64,000 nucleotides of DNA, taken from NCBI GenBank assembly GCA_029532415.1, contig JAQOTA010000060.1, forward strand, positions 1,240,001 through 1,304,000, given 5' to 3'. Of the stretch, positions 49,071 through 61,205 are shown piece by piece. Source of the DNA: Marasmius tenuissimus. Taxonomy: Eukaryota > Basidiomycota > Agaricomycetes > Agaricales > Marasmiaceae. The notes under the pieces were generated by a model. The model had not been told where the DNA came from. It saw only the letters and a program-made list of their open reading frames with translations, and did not search any database. The stretch's first letter is position 1. Each line of letters opens with the position of its first letter. The translations under genes were made by a program, and so were the position numbers.

Positions 49071-49773
49071 TACTATTTTTGCACCAGTACTGCATAAAAA
49101 AATGTCGTCACCGTAAAACTTTTCCAGTTTGATTCTGCTCCCCCTCAAATTTTGTGAACTCACAGTTTATATCTTGAACTTTGATCTCCCGGAATATGTA
49201 AATTTTTGGAGGGATACTGAGCGGTGCCAGAGCAATCCGAGAGAGGTCTTCGAAATGGCGGGGAAGTGCACAAGTGACAGGATGTGACAGGACCTGACAA
49301 GACCTGACACAATGCAAGGCGAAGTCGAGACATTCAGGCCGAGAGCTCGGCAACAGCCAGTCCGGCATCTCGCGGCTTCCTGAGTTCGAAAATTTCTTGC
49401 CTGTGAGGCTGGCATCGAGTTGAGTCAATGTTTTCCACTCAGTACAGTAGCTCAGAAAGACACAGGCATCATCAGTGAGCATCTCGCCAGTACGATAGCA
49501 GCTTTTCAGGTATCCCCGAGGGCTATCGCCCATTCCTCTGCGTACCCGAGGGTTGTCACACCCTAAAAACGGGCTTTTGGGGCAGAGACGAAATTCCGCT
49601 GCTTGCCCTGGATAATATACTGTAACTATGGACAAGGCGAATTTGAGATACCAGTTAACTTATATCTAGAGAAAATTGTGGGAGGCTAAGGAGAGCAAGG
49701 GAAGGCACAATGTGCAAATTATTCGAATTTGTGCACTTCTGGGTCACTTTGCACTACTGGTGCAAAAATAGTA
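49071..49773. mobile_element. 703-base non-autonomous element with inverted ends
   Basis: The left end TACTATTTTTGCACCAGTA (49071-49089) recurs as a perfect reverse complement at 49755-49773. A further palindrome-like motif (GTGCAAATT ... AATTTGTGCAC) lies inside the right end near 49710-49735. The size and perfect 19-base inverted repeats fit a MITE-like DNA element. I see no clear target-site duplication. A 175-codon minus-strand frame (49108-49635) fills most of it but has no domain and is not called. Confidence 0.6.
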
Positions 49774-51013
49774 GCACTGGCATTAGAGTATAGGAGGAAT
49801 GCTCTTATACGTGCATGCGATGTGATCCTGAGCGTATGAAGGTTGCAACACCCTCAGCGTAAGAAGTTCATCCTTTAACCTTAGCCTAAACCTCTCGAGT
49901 GTCAACCGTAGCTAGTAGTAGTGACAATGGCTGCTGAGGGAGAAGGAGGACTGTCTCCAAATGATAAGACGTAAGATACGCACCGAGTATGACTTGATAT
50001 TTATCGCTCTGATTGGGCTGCTGCATATAAAAGTAGGGTATCATACTGATACGCGTACGAATTCAACCTGACCACGTCTTGGGTAGAGATAGACAGTCGT
50101 CAGCAACGCAGATGAAAGAATACGATACGAGTCATAACTCGTAGGAGGGATGGACGCGCTCTTTGTATCCAATTGATTCCGACATTCTATTTTCCGTCAT
50201 ATTGCTCGTATTCCTCCGGAGCTCCCGAGTGGGAGGACTAGTACAGAGATATTGCAAGGACTCCATGCGTTGCGATAGGCAGATCGAAGACAATTCTTTG
50301 ATGTCGTGGTCGTGGGTTTTGTGAAACAAGGAGGAAGTGGTGACGTTGAGGGGAGAGTCGGCCCGGCCCCAGAAGATTACAAAAGCGCCCAGGCTTCGAC
50401 TTGTGCTTCACACGGGGATAAAGCAGTCTTTCACTGAAACTAAATATGGTAATTATGAACATGAACGTTCCCCGAATCGATAGTTGTTCTCATTCTGTAG
50501 CGGAACTGTGACGGAGTAATCACGTTTAGCTACTAAATGTTTGTCACAATCTTAAGTCACGCGAATAGAACGTTTTCAACCAATGTTATTGAGAGAAGCT
50601 AGAGAATCCAAACTACGGTACATTCGAGGGTTTATATACTTTTTATCTAGGTTGTCCAAGTCATGAGTATGTAAGGTTTTTGTAAGTATTTACAGTCAAG
50701 GCACAGTCATGATACAGCTATATGAGTTATTTAGTTAAGTCCAGAAGATTCTACGGCAGTCTATAAGTACAAGGAAGAAAGTAGAACAATCGAAATGAGT
50801 CCAAACATGAGTCGCGTCTGAGTCGCGACTGCGCGTCAAACAGGCGCTTACCGTGAGATCTAGTCACACCCGCTACACATTCCCACCCCCATAACAGTAC
50901 ACTACAACAAGGAAGAAGATTGGGTTTCATGGCTGCTAACTTGACGAGTGGATAGCTATGGGTGAAGGCCATTCTCGAGGGACGGACCAATAGATTTTCT
51001 AACGGAGGTGCAT
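49774..51013. other. AT-rich interval, no recognised gene
   Basis: This sequence between two repeat elements has only short frames without domains. The right part (50450-50760) is notably AT-rich. No function can be assigned. Confidence 0.45.
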
Positions 51014-52760
51014 CACCAGAAAAAGTGTACTAAGCTCCTGATCGCTCATGAGCGATTATGGCGCTTATGAGCGGTCAGGAGCAAGTGGGCTGCATATGAG
51101 CGCTCATAAGCAGCCGGGCTATGCATGAGCGCTCATGAGCAGCCGCGAGACTCGGGCCGGTCCCTGAGCGCTCACAAGCGGTCCACAACAAAATACTCTG
51201 AGCTTGACACAATCACATCGGAGTTGTGCGATCCTTGGACCTTGGGTAAGTCTTACACTGACGCCAGTAACGCCCGGCACTCAAATTTCTGCTGGGCGTT
51301 AGACGAAATGGACATCGTGTGAGCAATATCAGGCCACGCGGACTGCATAGCCACCTTTATCTGGCTTCTGAACCGCAACCACCACTGGCTTCTGAACGAA
51401 ATTTTTTTTTCGGCAATCCAACCAAACCTCCTCCACCTTTTTAATGTCTTCGCCCCACCCCAGACTCCAGAGCTCCTACAGACACCCAAGAATTGCGATC
51501 ACCCGAAGCTCCGTTGTCGCTCACAACTCAACATTTTCCCCGGCACCCGTCATCTCCCTTCACGCGACTCTAACAGTGCTGAGCCTCTTTGACGACGGAG
51601 CTTACGGCGACCAGGTTGGGGAAGTTTACACTAGGGGACATCAGCCCGCCAATCACGCGTGGAACCATGTTGATTTGACACAGCAGACTTGGGAGATCAG
51701 CGTGCGTAGACTTGACCTCATGCTTTTTGAACACTTGGAGCTGATGGAATCTTGTAGTCCATGATTTGTTTTGGAAGGTTGAAAGTACATGCACGTACTT
51801 TGAACTCTCGGAACACGCAACTTGTTGTCAGGTCCACACAACAAAAAAATTATGCCGCTCGCGGCTCAGCTCTCGAGTCTAGAAGACGTGGTTCATTAGG
51901 GTCTAGAGGGGTTGAGTTGACATGAGGATGTGCTAGTACGTGTCTTTCAGCTCTCCTCTGACTGTTTAGCTGACTTTTTTTTTTGCCAGGACCACCCAGA
52001 AATTGGAGTTGAACACAGCACAAACCGGACGTTGGGACGTGCACCTCGACAGAACGTGACATCAATGGAGGTCCGTGCATCGACGTCATGATGAGGCTGG
52101 CTGGCTGAGATTACTTATTTTGGTTAGAGATGCGGCGCACGGACCACCTTCAACGTCCATATATACCTGGCAGTTTCGCCAATCCCCTCCATCCCCCATC
52201 TCCCCCCTCTACTCCCATCTCGTCCCGTCTCATCACTGGCCCACTAGTGTTCTCACTTGCCCTCGGAAGGATACACGGGTATCAAAGGTATGTTTTAGTT
52301 TGCGACTTCTCATTCTGAAAGACATCGCTGATCATGATAAACCCACTCATCCAGCGCTGCATGATAAGAAGACCTTACGGCAGCCATCAACTGAGTGTGG
52401 TGAGGGTGTCGATGACGAACCTGAGTGTAGACCAGTAACCGATATAATATATGTATTCTTGTATCCTAACTACATCTTGTATACCAGCTATAGTAGAAAT
52501 TTGTGTCTGAATTAATATTTTTTTTTACTCCTTCCTGACATGCTCATGTGCAAACATGAGAACAGCGTAGTTCATGTGAGCTCAAGAAAACTGTTTTGTT
52601 CACGAGCACTGTGAGCCTTGCAGTGCTCACGAGCGCTCGTGAAAAAAAAGGTGTCCCGTATGCGCTTGTGAGTAGCCCCGAGGCTCACAGCGCTCATGAC
52701 CGCTCACGAGCGATTTTGGCGCTCATGAGCGGTCAGAAACAGCTGACATTTGTTCTGGTG
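51014..52760. mobile_element. CACCAG-ended DNA element, about 1.75 kb
   Basis: The left end reads CACCAGAAAAAGTG and the right end, on the other strand, CACCAGAACAAATG. Both ends then carry related GCTCATGAGCG-type motifs (51034-51190 and about 52560-52736). The element is flanked by AT on both sides (51012-51013 and 52761-52762), which fits a 2-base target-site duplication. No transposase-like frame is recognised, so it is probably non-autonomous or degraded. The CAC-type end and 2-base duplication resemble CACTA/EnSpm-like elements, but the assignment is an inference. Confidence 0.6.
51034..51082. repeat. subterminal hairpin
   Basis: Arms of 21 bases (51034-51054 and 51062-51082) pair with two mismatches around the loop ATTATGG. 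A related hairpin with an ATTTTGG loop lies at 52691-52736 near the other end of the same element. Further GCTCATGAGC/GCTCATAAGC units follow up to about 51190. Such subterminal repeats often bind transposase. Confidence 0.75.
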
Positions 52761-54794
52761 ATCTAACATATCATATCGCAGTAACAAGTATGATTCCCTT
52801 TCAACATCGGCAAAACCTCTAGGACAGGTCCCAAGGATTTAAGGGGTGGACACCCGCGATCAGGATTGTTGGTAATTTACAGTAGTGTATCATGTTGCCA
52901 ACAATGTTGTACACCCCGCGTAAAGATGGAAGAATATGTACCTTGAATAACAACCGTTAGTAAGTTGTACAGACGCAGTAATGTTGTAGTAAGGTGTGCA
53001 CCCACCAGAAAGATGCACGGTACGATGTACATACTGCAATTTAAGTTGGAAAGGCCAGTAACTTCACAATCATTAGCCGAGGGTGTTTTCCAATGAGAAC
53101 CATGAATTTCTCCCAGGTACAAGCACAATGACTGAGATCGAGGTAGTGTGCAATAGCTCTACACTTTGTAGTTAGGGTCAGATCCGAGGCTGGCGGTTCA
53201 CCGGGACCCCAAATAATAATATTTCTTTGATTAACTCGTTTACTTTGACCTTCAACAATGGCGACAACCAGACGGCGACACTCGATTGCACTCTTGTTCG
53301 CAGTTGTTCACTCCCATCGAATCTTGTCATACTCTGGTCCTCGCTCCAGTTGAATTCCAAACTATGTCAAGCCATCCTATGCCCCCGTAGTGGATGGAAT
53401 TGAGCTCATCTGGGACAGTGACAGTGACCTGAGCCGTAGGTCGCAGACGCAGAGCTGGCTACTCCTACCAAAGATAGATTGAATATCTCGAAGAGTGAGT
53501 GGCCATATTTTAGGTAGTAGTTATAAGGCTTTGCTGACTTGAACTGCTTGCTTCTGCCGTGTACGGCGTTTTCCTACCCTGCCCACCAAATGAACTCGTC
53601 CTCGAAGTTGAGCATAGACACATGAAAATGGAAGCCAATCCTTCCTCATACAACCATCCTCGGTATCGCAAAATTCACGTCGTCTGTCATCCGAGCTGCC
53701 CAGAATCGAATAAAGACAATCTCACTCACGGCGTCAAACACGACAATCCCAATCAGCTCACTAGTCACTGTCTTCATCTACGACAGCTTTGTTGTATGTA
53801 TGACTACTATGGACTACCTTACTTTGCGGCATTCTGGCCGTAGTATCACTAAGTAGAATCGTTGGTTGATCATAAACCTAACCCTAATAAAAGCCCTATA
53901 AAGTACCGCGGCTGGCGCCTGTGTGCACTTACACATCTTTCCTTCTCACCACCATCATGCCACTGCAAGTTCATCCCTGTAATCATTATCAACCACACAG
54001 CGGCTCCTAGACCTTGCCTTTCATAGGATTGCTCATTGCACCGCTCCACGCCAAGATGATTCGCCGTCGAAAACCAGGATTTCAGCAAAGCAAAGCAAAT
54101 ACAATCTGGTCGTACTTGAAAATCGACCGGTGACCCTTCAACATCGAGGAATATTGAAGAACTGCGAACGGAACAGCTTGCTTACCTCTCGAACACACCT
54201 GCTGGATACAAGACAAAGATTGAAGAGTAAGGTATATGCGCGTTGAAACACGGTTGCGTGTTCTCTGCTAACGATGGTGGATCATGTTCGACCCCAAGCT
54301 ACTGGATTTATGTACGACTATCGAAGCGACAGACGACAACTGGGAGGGAACGGGTTGATGAGGACAAGGTGGTGGCCCGTGGGGCTCAGAGAGGCCCAAG
54401 TCAACCGCACTGACTGGTGAGGGTTGTGTTATCTCACGCTCTTCTCATTGCTAATATGTTATCAAGGGACACGGGAGGATTCCATCTGCAAGTACGAAAT
54501 TGCACAAGAAAGTTTTGTCGACGTTCATTATGTATTCGTGACCAGTCCATCCAAAAGCCATCAACGACATCCAAAGCCTCCGTTCCTAGAAATGTGAGTT
54601 ACGATGCTGTTCTCTCGTCTTTGTTGTCATCCAATCCATATGACAGGCCATGAACAATCGCTTGTTGTCAACACAAGTATGCATCACTCTTCACTAAAAA
54701 CCAAATACTGACGTGTATTTCAGTCATTTTGTCTGCCTGTAACGTGCTCACTGGTGAGTCTGCCGCCCACTGATGTCGGACTGTGGCTTTTACT
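52761..54794. other. repeat-flanked interval, no recognised gene
   Basis: This 2 kb stretch lies between two CACCAG-ended elements. A stretch at 52860-53160 is rich in TGTAC-type words. Short frames (such as 53559-53843) show no domain. Nothing firm can be assigned. Confidence 0.45.
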
Positions 54795-56853
54795 CACCAG
54801 CGAACCCAGGCCACCCTGGCCAATAGCTGATGAGCCCCGCCAGCCACGACCAGGTCCCTTCACCCTGGGGCTCCCTGGTCACTGGCTGGTGGGCGGTGGC
54901 TTTTCTGCCCAGATAGCGTAAGGATTTCGCGACCTTATAATAGCTGTAAGTATGCTAGATAATTATAAGTAGCCGTACAGATGAAATAAAATGGCCACTT
55001 AGCGATCAGACTTTAACCGGCCGAGATGGAATGGCCAGACCCCGTCAGAGTGACGGAGATGATAAGATGCCACCAGGCTGACTGGCATGGTCAGAGGCTG
55101 TCAGATTGACAGATGATTGGAAGATATAGTCGGGCTAGCATACATCGTCGGATAGGTACATGCAGGCTCTCTCGCCCCACCGCAATTATAGCTACACGTA
55201 GGCCTCTTCACAACAGAAAATAAGAAGCAAACAATTGATATTGCAACCGTACAGAGAAATACAAACTAGTATATGGCTACTGCTACTGCGACGGGCTCAA
55301 AGGTGTACCACCGTCGGGACATCTCTTTCCACAAGCCTTTGTGATGACCTACAATTGAGATATGTATCAGTAGACTGACCCAATGATTACTGAAGGAAAG
55401 ATATACCTCTGAGGCACCATCGACAGGTGTGCAAGGTTGGTCGGAAGTAATAGTATGGGCGGGTCTTCCAGTTTGTGTTCGACAATCCTGCGACAGATTT
55501 GAGGCGCATATAGTAAGCTCACATATCTACCATCATGAAAACACGTTGAACACACCTATTCCTGAGTTCTGAGAGACAATGTCTGTGTGCACTTGATTGA
55601 AAAGAAGACATGAACGTACCTATCTCATGTCACGAATGGGCTCCTAATTGATTACATAGAAACTTGAATTAGTGTGTCGTAGAAACGATAGAATGGTGTT
55701 CTCACCGATGGGAAATGATAGTCGACGTTGTTGTCGCGATAGAAGAAGAGTCGCAAGGGTAGAGCTACACAGTTTGAAGTTACACCTGGTGGAATGGTAG
55801 GGGAAGATGGTGGGAGGGGGGAAGGAACGAATGAGCGAGGATTGGATGGAGTCAGGTTTATATACCAGGGAGGGTGGTCCGTGCGTTGGTTGTGAAAGCT
55901 GCCAGAAGAATGACGGTGGTGATGATCCATACGTCACCAACACCACGGACACTTCGTGTCAGAGCTGGATATGCTGGAACGTGGATTTGTCCTAATTTCC
56001 CCCACCAGTTCTTGTTGTTGCTGTCGCCGTTCAATGTTGCGTTTCTATCCGCTGAATGCTTAGACTTCAGTTCAACCAAATCCAAAATCCCATCAAAGAG
56101 AAAGTATAATCTGTACAAAACAACTGCTGAAGTCGAATGAATTAGTTGAGCACGCACCTGGTCTTCGAGGTCAGTAATCTATCCCAAATCCTATCCTGAC
56201 TCCCCAGCTTATCCTTTGTTTGGTTATTTTTGAGTTGTTGTCCAATAGAATCGACCCTAGGATAGAGGAAGGGGACAATAGTCAACAATTGGTTGGATTG
56301 AGATGGTGGTGAGAAGCAAGAGTAGGACGGATTGCTGACATGTCGCGTGCTGCGTAAACGAGCTCACTGGCGCTTCTGATCCCAACGCAAGCGCTGGGGT
56401 CTGCCGACATAATGCTATGCAGTAGGCCTGACCACATTTGGGGGAATCCGCGGTCAGTCTCTCGCAATGCAGTGGGAAGTCTGCGCATGTATTACAAGGC
56501 GTTGAACAGGCTATGGGCAAACAATGCCATTCTGACGCGTCATGACAAGACACGGCCCATCTACTACCAATCTCGGGCGCTCTGACCAGCGGCTGATTGT
56601 GCCTTGATAAGATCATCTCACTCTTTTGTTATCTCATCAGCCGCTGATCATCGTCTTATCAAACTCGCCCAGGCTGTTGACGCTTGGTCAACGCCTTACC
56701 ATTCTACAAACATACTGACGGTAAGTGATAGTTGTTTGATCATAAACTCTTATTCTAATCCTAGATTTACATTATATGATCATCTACGGTAAGTCTAACT
56801 CTCACTTACAACCCCCGTCAGCCACTGATCAGGGTGGCCTCGTTTCGCTGGTG
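54795..56853. mobile_element. CACCAG-ended element, copy A
   Basis: The left end CACCAGCGAACCCAGGCCAC is matched at the right end (other strand) by CACCAGCGAAACGAGGCCAC, giving terminal inverted repeats that extend to about 35 bases. The flanks are CT on both sides. A hairpin-forming segment (ACCAGGTCCC ... GGCTCCCTGGT) follows the left end. Copy B at 57755 has the same ends and nearly the same interior. Copy A carries a segment of about 25 bases near 55181-55205 that copy B lacks. A minus-strand frame at 55858-56157 with a hydrophobic end is shared in altered form with copy B, but no transposase signature is seen. Confidence 0.8.
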
Positions 56854-57754
56854 CTGATTCATGATTCCCGTGCCCTGAATATTAGGTCCGTCTTGTTGTC
56901 ATTTCCTTGATTCTATTGCACTTGTCGCTGTCGTCCTGTCGCTCTCGTCTCTTCCTTTTCATTGCCCTTATTCGCCTCCTTTACAAGGAGCTTACCGCTC
57001 CATTATCACTGACCATGTATACGCACTACCTGTACCATGCAGTAGAACAAATCAACAGTTGTTTTCCTTACATGTTACGAGTATCCTCCGTCTCCGCTTT
57101 GAATGCTTTAAGGTCTATATGACTATCCACTGTGTGACAGCCTGTACACCCTACCCAGGATGCACACCTTCCCCAGGATGGATAGGTTGTACATCTTTGT
57201 CTCCATGTTGTACGGAGTGTCCATCTTCTGATCCAACCTGGGGCGTGAGTTGTAAAACATCTCACAAGGTGTGTCAGTTGTCCATTCTCTCGTACATCAT
57301 GTAGCTAATGTACATCTTGAGCTACAGTATGCAGACCGTTGTGCGCGAAAAGGCGATGGGTCCCGACTATTCACATCCTCGTCAACATGGGAAGGGTATT
57401 CCCGGGTTGCGAGGGCTGGTCCCTACTAGGGACCCGCGTTAGAGGTTTCGCCGATGAATAATAATCTTTGTGGAAACACGACGCCTGCTTACTATGAAGC
57501 GGCTGTGCGCCGTCTCCTCAGTAGCGGCGTATAATGAACCTTATTAGTGGGCTTACATCTGCGGGATGTGGGAGTTCCTGCAATGAGAAACGGTATCTAA
57601 TCGACGGGTAGAGAACCTTTGGTGAATTTTAAAGGTTCAAGATCACGAAAGGGGGTCGAGTTACTAGTTGGTCTTCGTCAGTGTTCTGAAAAACAGGTGC
57701 CCGAACGGCAGTGGGTGTCTCGTCGCCCAGCGCCGCGGCTAATGGAACACTCCC
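56854..57754. other. spacer between the two element copies
   Basis: These 901 bases separate copies A and B. They include a stretch with repeated TGTAC-type words (57120-57330) and a short palindrome GGTCCCTACTAGGGACC at about 57417. No gene is recognised. Confidence 0.5.
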
Positions 57755-59787
57755 CACCAGCGAACCCAGGCCACCCTGGCCAATAGCTGATGAGCCCTGC
57801 CAGCCATGACCAGGACCCTTCACCCTGGGGCTCCCTGGTCACTGGCTGATGGGCGGTGGCTTTTCTGCCCAGATAGCATAAGGATTTCGTGACCTTGTAA
57901 TAGCTGTAAGTATGCTAGATAATTATAAGTAGCCGTACGAATGAAATGAAATGGCCACTTAGTGATCAGACTTTGATAGGCCGAGATGGAATGGCCAGAC
58001 CCCGTCAGAGTGACGGGGATGATAAAATGCCACCAGGCTGACTGGCATGGTCAGAGGCTGTCAGACTGACAGATAATTGGAAGATACAGTTGGGCTGGCA
58101 TACATCGTCGAAGAAGTACATGCTCTCTCTCACCCCACCGCCTCTTCACAACGGAAATTAAGAAGCAGAAAATTGATATTGCAACTGTACACGGAAATAC
58201 AAACAAGTAGTATATGGCTACTACTACCGTGACAGGCTCAAAGGTGTACCACCGTCGGGACGTCTCTTTCCGCAAGCCTTTGTAATGACCTACAAATGAG
58301 ATATGTATCAGTAGACTGACCCAACGATGACTGAAGGAAAGATATACCTCTGAGGCACCATTGACAGGTGTGCAAGGTTGGTCGGGAGTGACAGCATAGG
58401 TGGGTCTTCCTGATTGTGTTCGACAATCCTGCAACAGATTCAAGGTGCATATAGTCAGTTCATACATCTGCCATCGTGAAAACACAATGAACACACCTAT
58501 TCCCGAGTTCTGAGAGACAATGGCTGGGCACTTGATTGGAAAGAGAGCGTGAATGTACCTATCTCATGTCACGAATGAGCTCCTAATGATTATATAGAAA
58601 CTTGGACTAGTGTGTTGTAGAAAACGATAGAATGGTGTTCTCACCGATGGGAACCGATAGTCGACGTTGTTGTCGCGAGGGAATAAGAGTCGCAAGGGTA
58701 GAGCTACACGGTTACACCCGGTGGAATTGCAGGGGAAGATGGTGGGAGGGGGAAAGAACGAATGGGCGAGAATTGGATGGGATCGGGTTTATATACCAGG
58801 GAGGGTGGTCCGTGCGTTGGTTGTGAAAGCTGACAGAAAAATGACGGTGGTGACGATCCATACGTCACCCCACGGACACTTCGTGTCAGAGCTGGATATG
58901 CTGGAACGTGGATTTGTCCTAATTTCCCCCACCAGTTCTTGTTGTCGCTGTCGCCGTTCAATGTTGCGTTTCAACTTTCTATCTGCTGAATGCTTAGACT
59001 TCAGTTCAACCAAATTCAAAATCCCATCAAAGAGAAAGTAAAATCTGTACGAAACAACTGCTGAAGTCAAATGAATTAGTTGAGCACGCACCTGGTCTTC
59101 GAGGTCAATGACCTGTCCCAAATCCTATCCCGACTCCCCAGCTTATCCCTTGTTTGGTTATTTGTGAGTTGTTGTCCAATCGAATCGACCCTAGGATAGA
59201 GGACGGGGATGTTAGTCAACAATTGGTTGGATTGAGATGGTGGTGAGAAGCAAGAGCAGCGCGGGTTGCTGACATGTCGCGTGCTGCGTAAATGAGCTCA
59301 CTGGCGCTTCTGATCCCAACGCAAGCGCTGGGGTCTGCCGACATAATGCTATGCAGTAGGCCTGACCACATTTGGGAGAATTCGTGGTCAGTCTATCGTA
59401 ATGAAGTGGGAAGTCTGCGCATGTAGTACAAGGCATTGAACACGCTGTGGGCAAACAATGCCATTCTGATGCGTCATGACAAGACACAGTCCATCCACTA
59501 CCAATCTCGCGCGCTCTGACCAGCGGCTGATCGTGGCTTGATAAGATCATCTCACTCTTCTGTTATCTCATCAGCCGCTGATTATCGTCTTATCAAACTC
59601 GCCCAGGCTGCCGACACTTGGCCAACGCCTTCCCGTTCTACAAACATACTGACGGTAAGTGATCTTTGCTTGATCATAATCTATCATTCTAATCCTAGAT
59701 TTACAGTATATAATCATCTACGGTAAGTCTAATTCTCACTTGCAACCCCCGTCAGCCACTGATCAGGGTGGCCTCGTTTCGCTGGTG
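57755..59787. mobile_element. CACCAG-ended element, copy B
   Basis: This is the second copy of the same family in the same orientation, 2033 bases against 2059 for copy A. The ends CACCAGCGAACCCAGG and ...CCTCGTTTCGCTGGTG are identical to copy A. The flanks are CC on both sides. Differences from copy A are scattered substitutions and small indels, so the copies are not a very recent or assembly-made duplicate. The right-end region also contains CTGATCAGGGTGGCC as in copy A. No transposase-like coding region is recognised. Confidence 0.8.
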
Positions 59788-61205
59788 CCTATCAAGCGTT
59801 ATTATAAGCCAGTCTCGCTGTCTCTGGCTGCGATTGAGGAAAGGATGGCCTCAAGGAAGCTCTCAAAAGTCTCTGTTAATCGATTAACCTGTATTTCACC
59901 CGAATACACCGGGCGACCTCTAGGTTCAATTTAATGGTTCCTTGAGTTCATACTGCTTTCAGCCTCTCCAAAACCTTTACTCCTCCTCGGAAATGAACCC
60001 GCCTTTACATCACCCAGTCGTTCCTTCTGTGATCCATATTGTGCTCATCACTGCAAGCTGAATTGGGATTTCTTCGTCTGCACTCTTCTGGCCTCTTTTC
60101 TCGACGCTAGCTACGGATTCAATTGAACTCAGCTGAAAACTGCTTCACCACACGACGTCACTATCTATCATTCTGTGGGAGTCCAGCAGTCAGTGGGACG
60201 ACTAGACCAGCTTCGATTGGTAGGCCGCGTCAGTTGCACCTCCTTATTGCGATCATGACCAGCCGACATACCCGAAGCTTTTCACACCCACTGTGGCGTT
60301 GATTCTGCGACGTCGGTCCTTGCTGTGGAATGCCCACGTTCTAGCCCCGTGGACCTTAACTGCCTCCCCACTGACATTCTCGCTCTAATCATAGGTACCA
60401 GTAGAACACAGAGTGAAATATCACGAGAGGGAAACGTGGGTTCGCTTCCGGAGGGCTGGGTACAGAAGCACTACTACGAGGCTGGCAGATCCTTCACAAT
60501 CTCAGGACTCAGAAACGACAACTTCAAGGATCCTGTATTTGTTATTATAATTGCCAAGATGGGGTCAGAGTGGTCAATTCTGGATTGGAGGGCCTGAATT
60601 CTGAACAGAATCTCAGAATTCTACTCTGACCGCCACCAATTCTCGAATCAGGAGTCTGCGCAATAACGGTTGACTGTTTGATTATTTTGGATCATCAGCG
60701 GGAGAATCGACCTTGACAAGACTTTCGAGGTCGATTCTGACGCGATTCTCGAGTCCAGGCTCGAATGACAGTTGGGTTCAGTCAATGGCGGCGAGGCTGA
60801 GGCGGGGTTGGAGGGTATACTGGCGAGTTGTTCCTTGTACGGTGGTATGTGTCTAAGTGACTCTCACAACCACTGATCAAGCTCAGTGCACATAACGTCT
60901 TTCCCTTTGTCACAGCACAACGAGTTGACTTACAGTCGGTTGGCCAGTTCGCTCCTGAGCCGACCGCCACCGAAAAGCAATGACAAGTCATGAGTGCGGA
61001 GTCGATTATAGAGTGGAGATCAAAAATGGAAGTCAGAGAGCTTCATACTGCTTCATACATCCGAACAGAGTTCGAAGGAATCCTTTACGCAACCTGTACA
61101 CGATCAATCGAGGGTATCTCAGGCCGTGTTTCTTTCAAATAGGGCGCTCGTCTCACTGCATATTCCCCAGACTCTCCTCAGAGGTACACTTTTCATCCCA
61201 TAAAC
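59788..61205. other. interval before MACPF gene, with inverted repeats
   Basis: A plus-strand frame at 60325-60597 (90 codons, with an F-box-like LNCLPTDILALI start) is open but unconfirmed. Two nested inverted repeats follow: GTCAGAGT...ACTCTGAC arms around 60566-60631, and AGAATCGACC / GGTCGATTCT at 60703-60738. The rest shows nothing recognisable and should include the MACPF promoter. Confidence 0.45.

Noticed and set aside
49108..49635. 175-codon open frame on the minus strand
   Set aside because: It lies wholly inside the 703-base inverted-repeat element and has no domain; likely chance.
53876..53890. CCTAACCCTAA telomere-like word
   Set aside because: Only about two repeat units, too short to be a telomere remnant.
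57417..57433. Palindrome GGTCCCTACTAGGGACC
   Set aside because: A single short palindrome with no repeats or context; could occur by chance.
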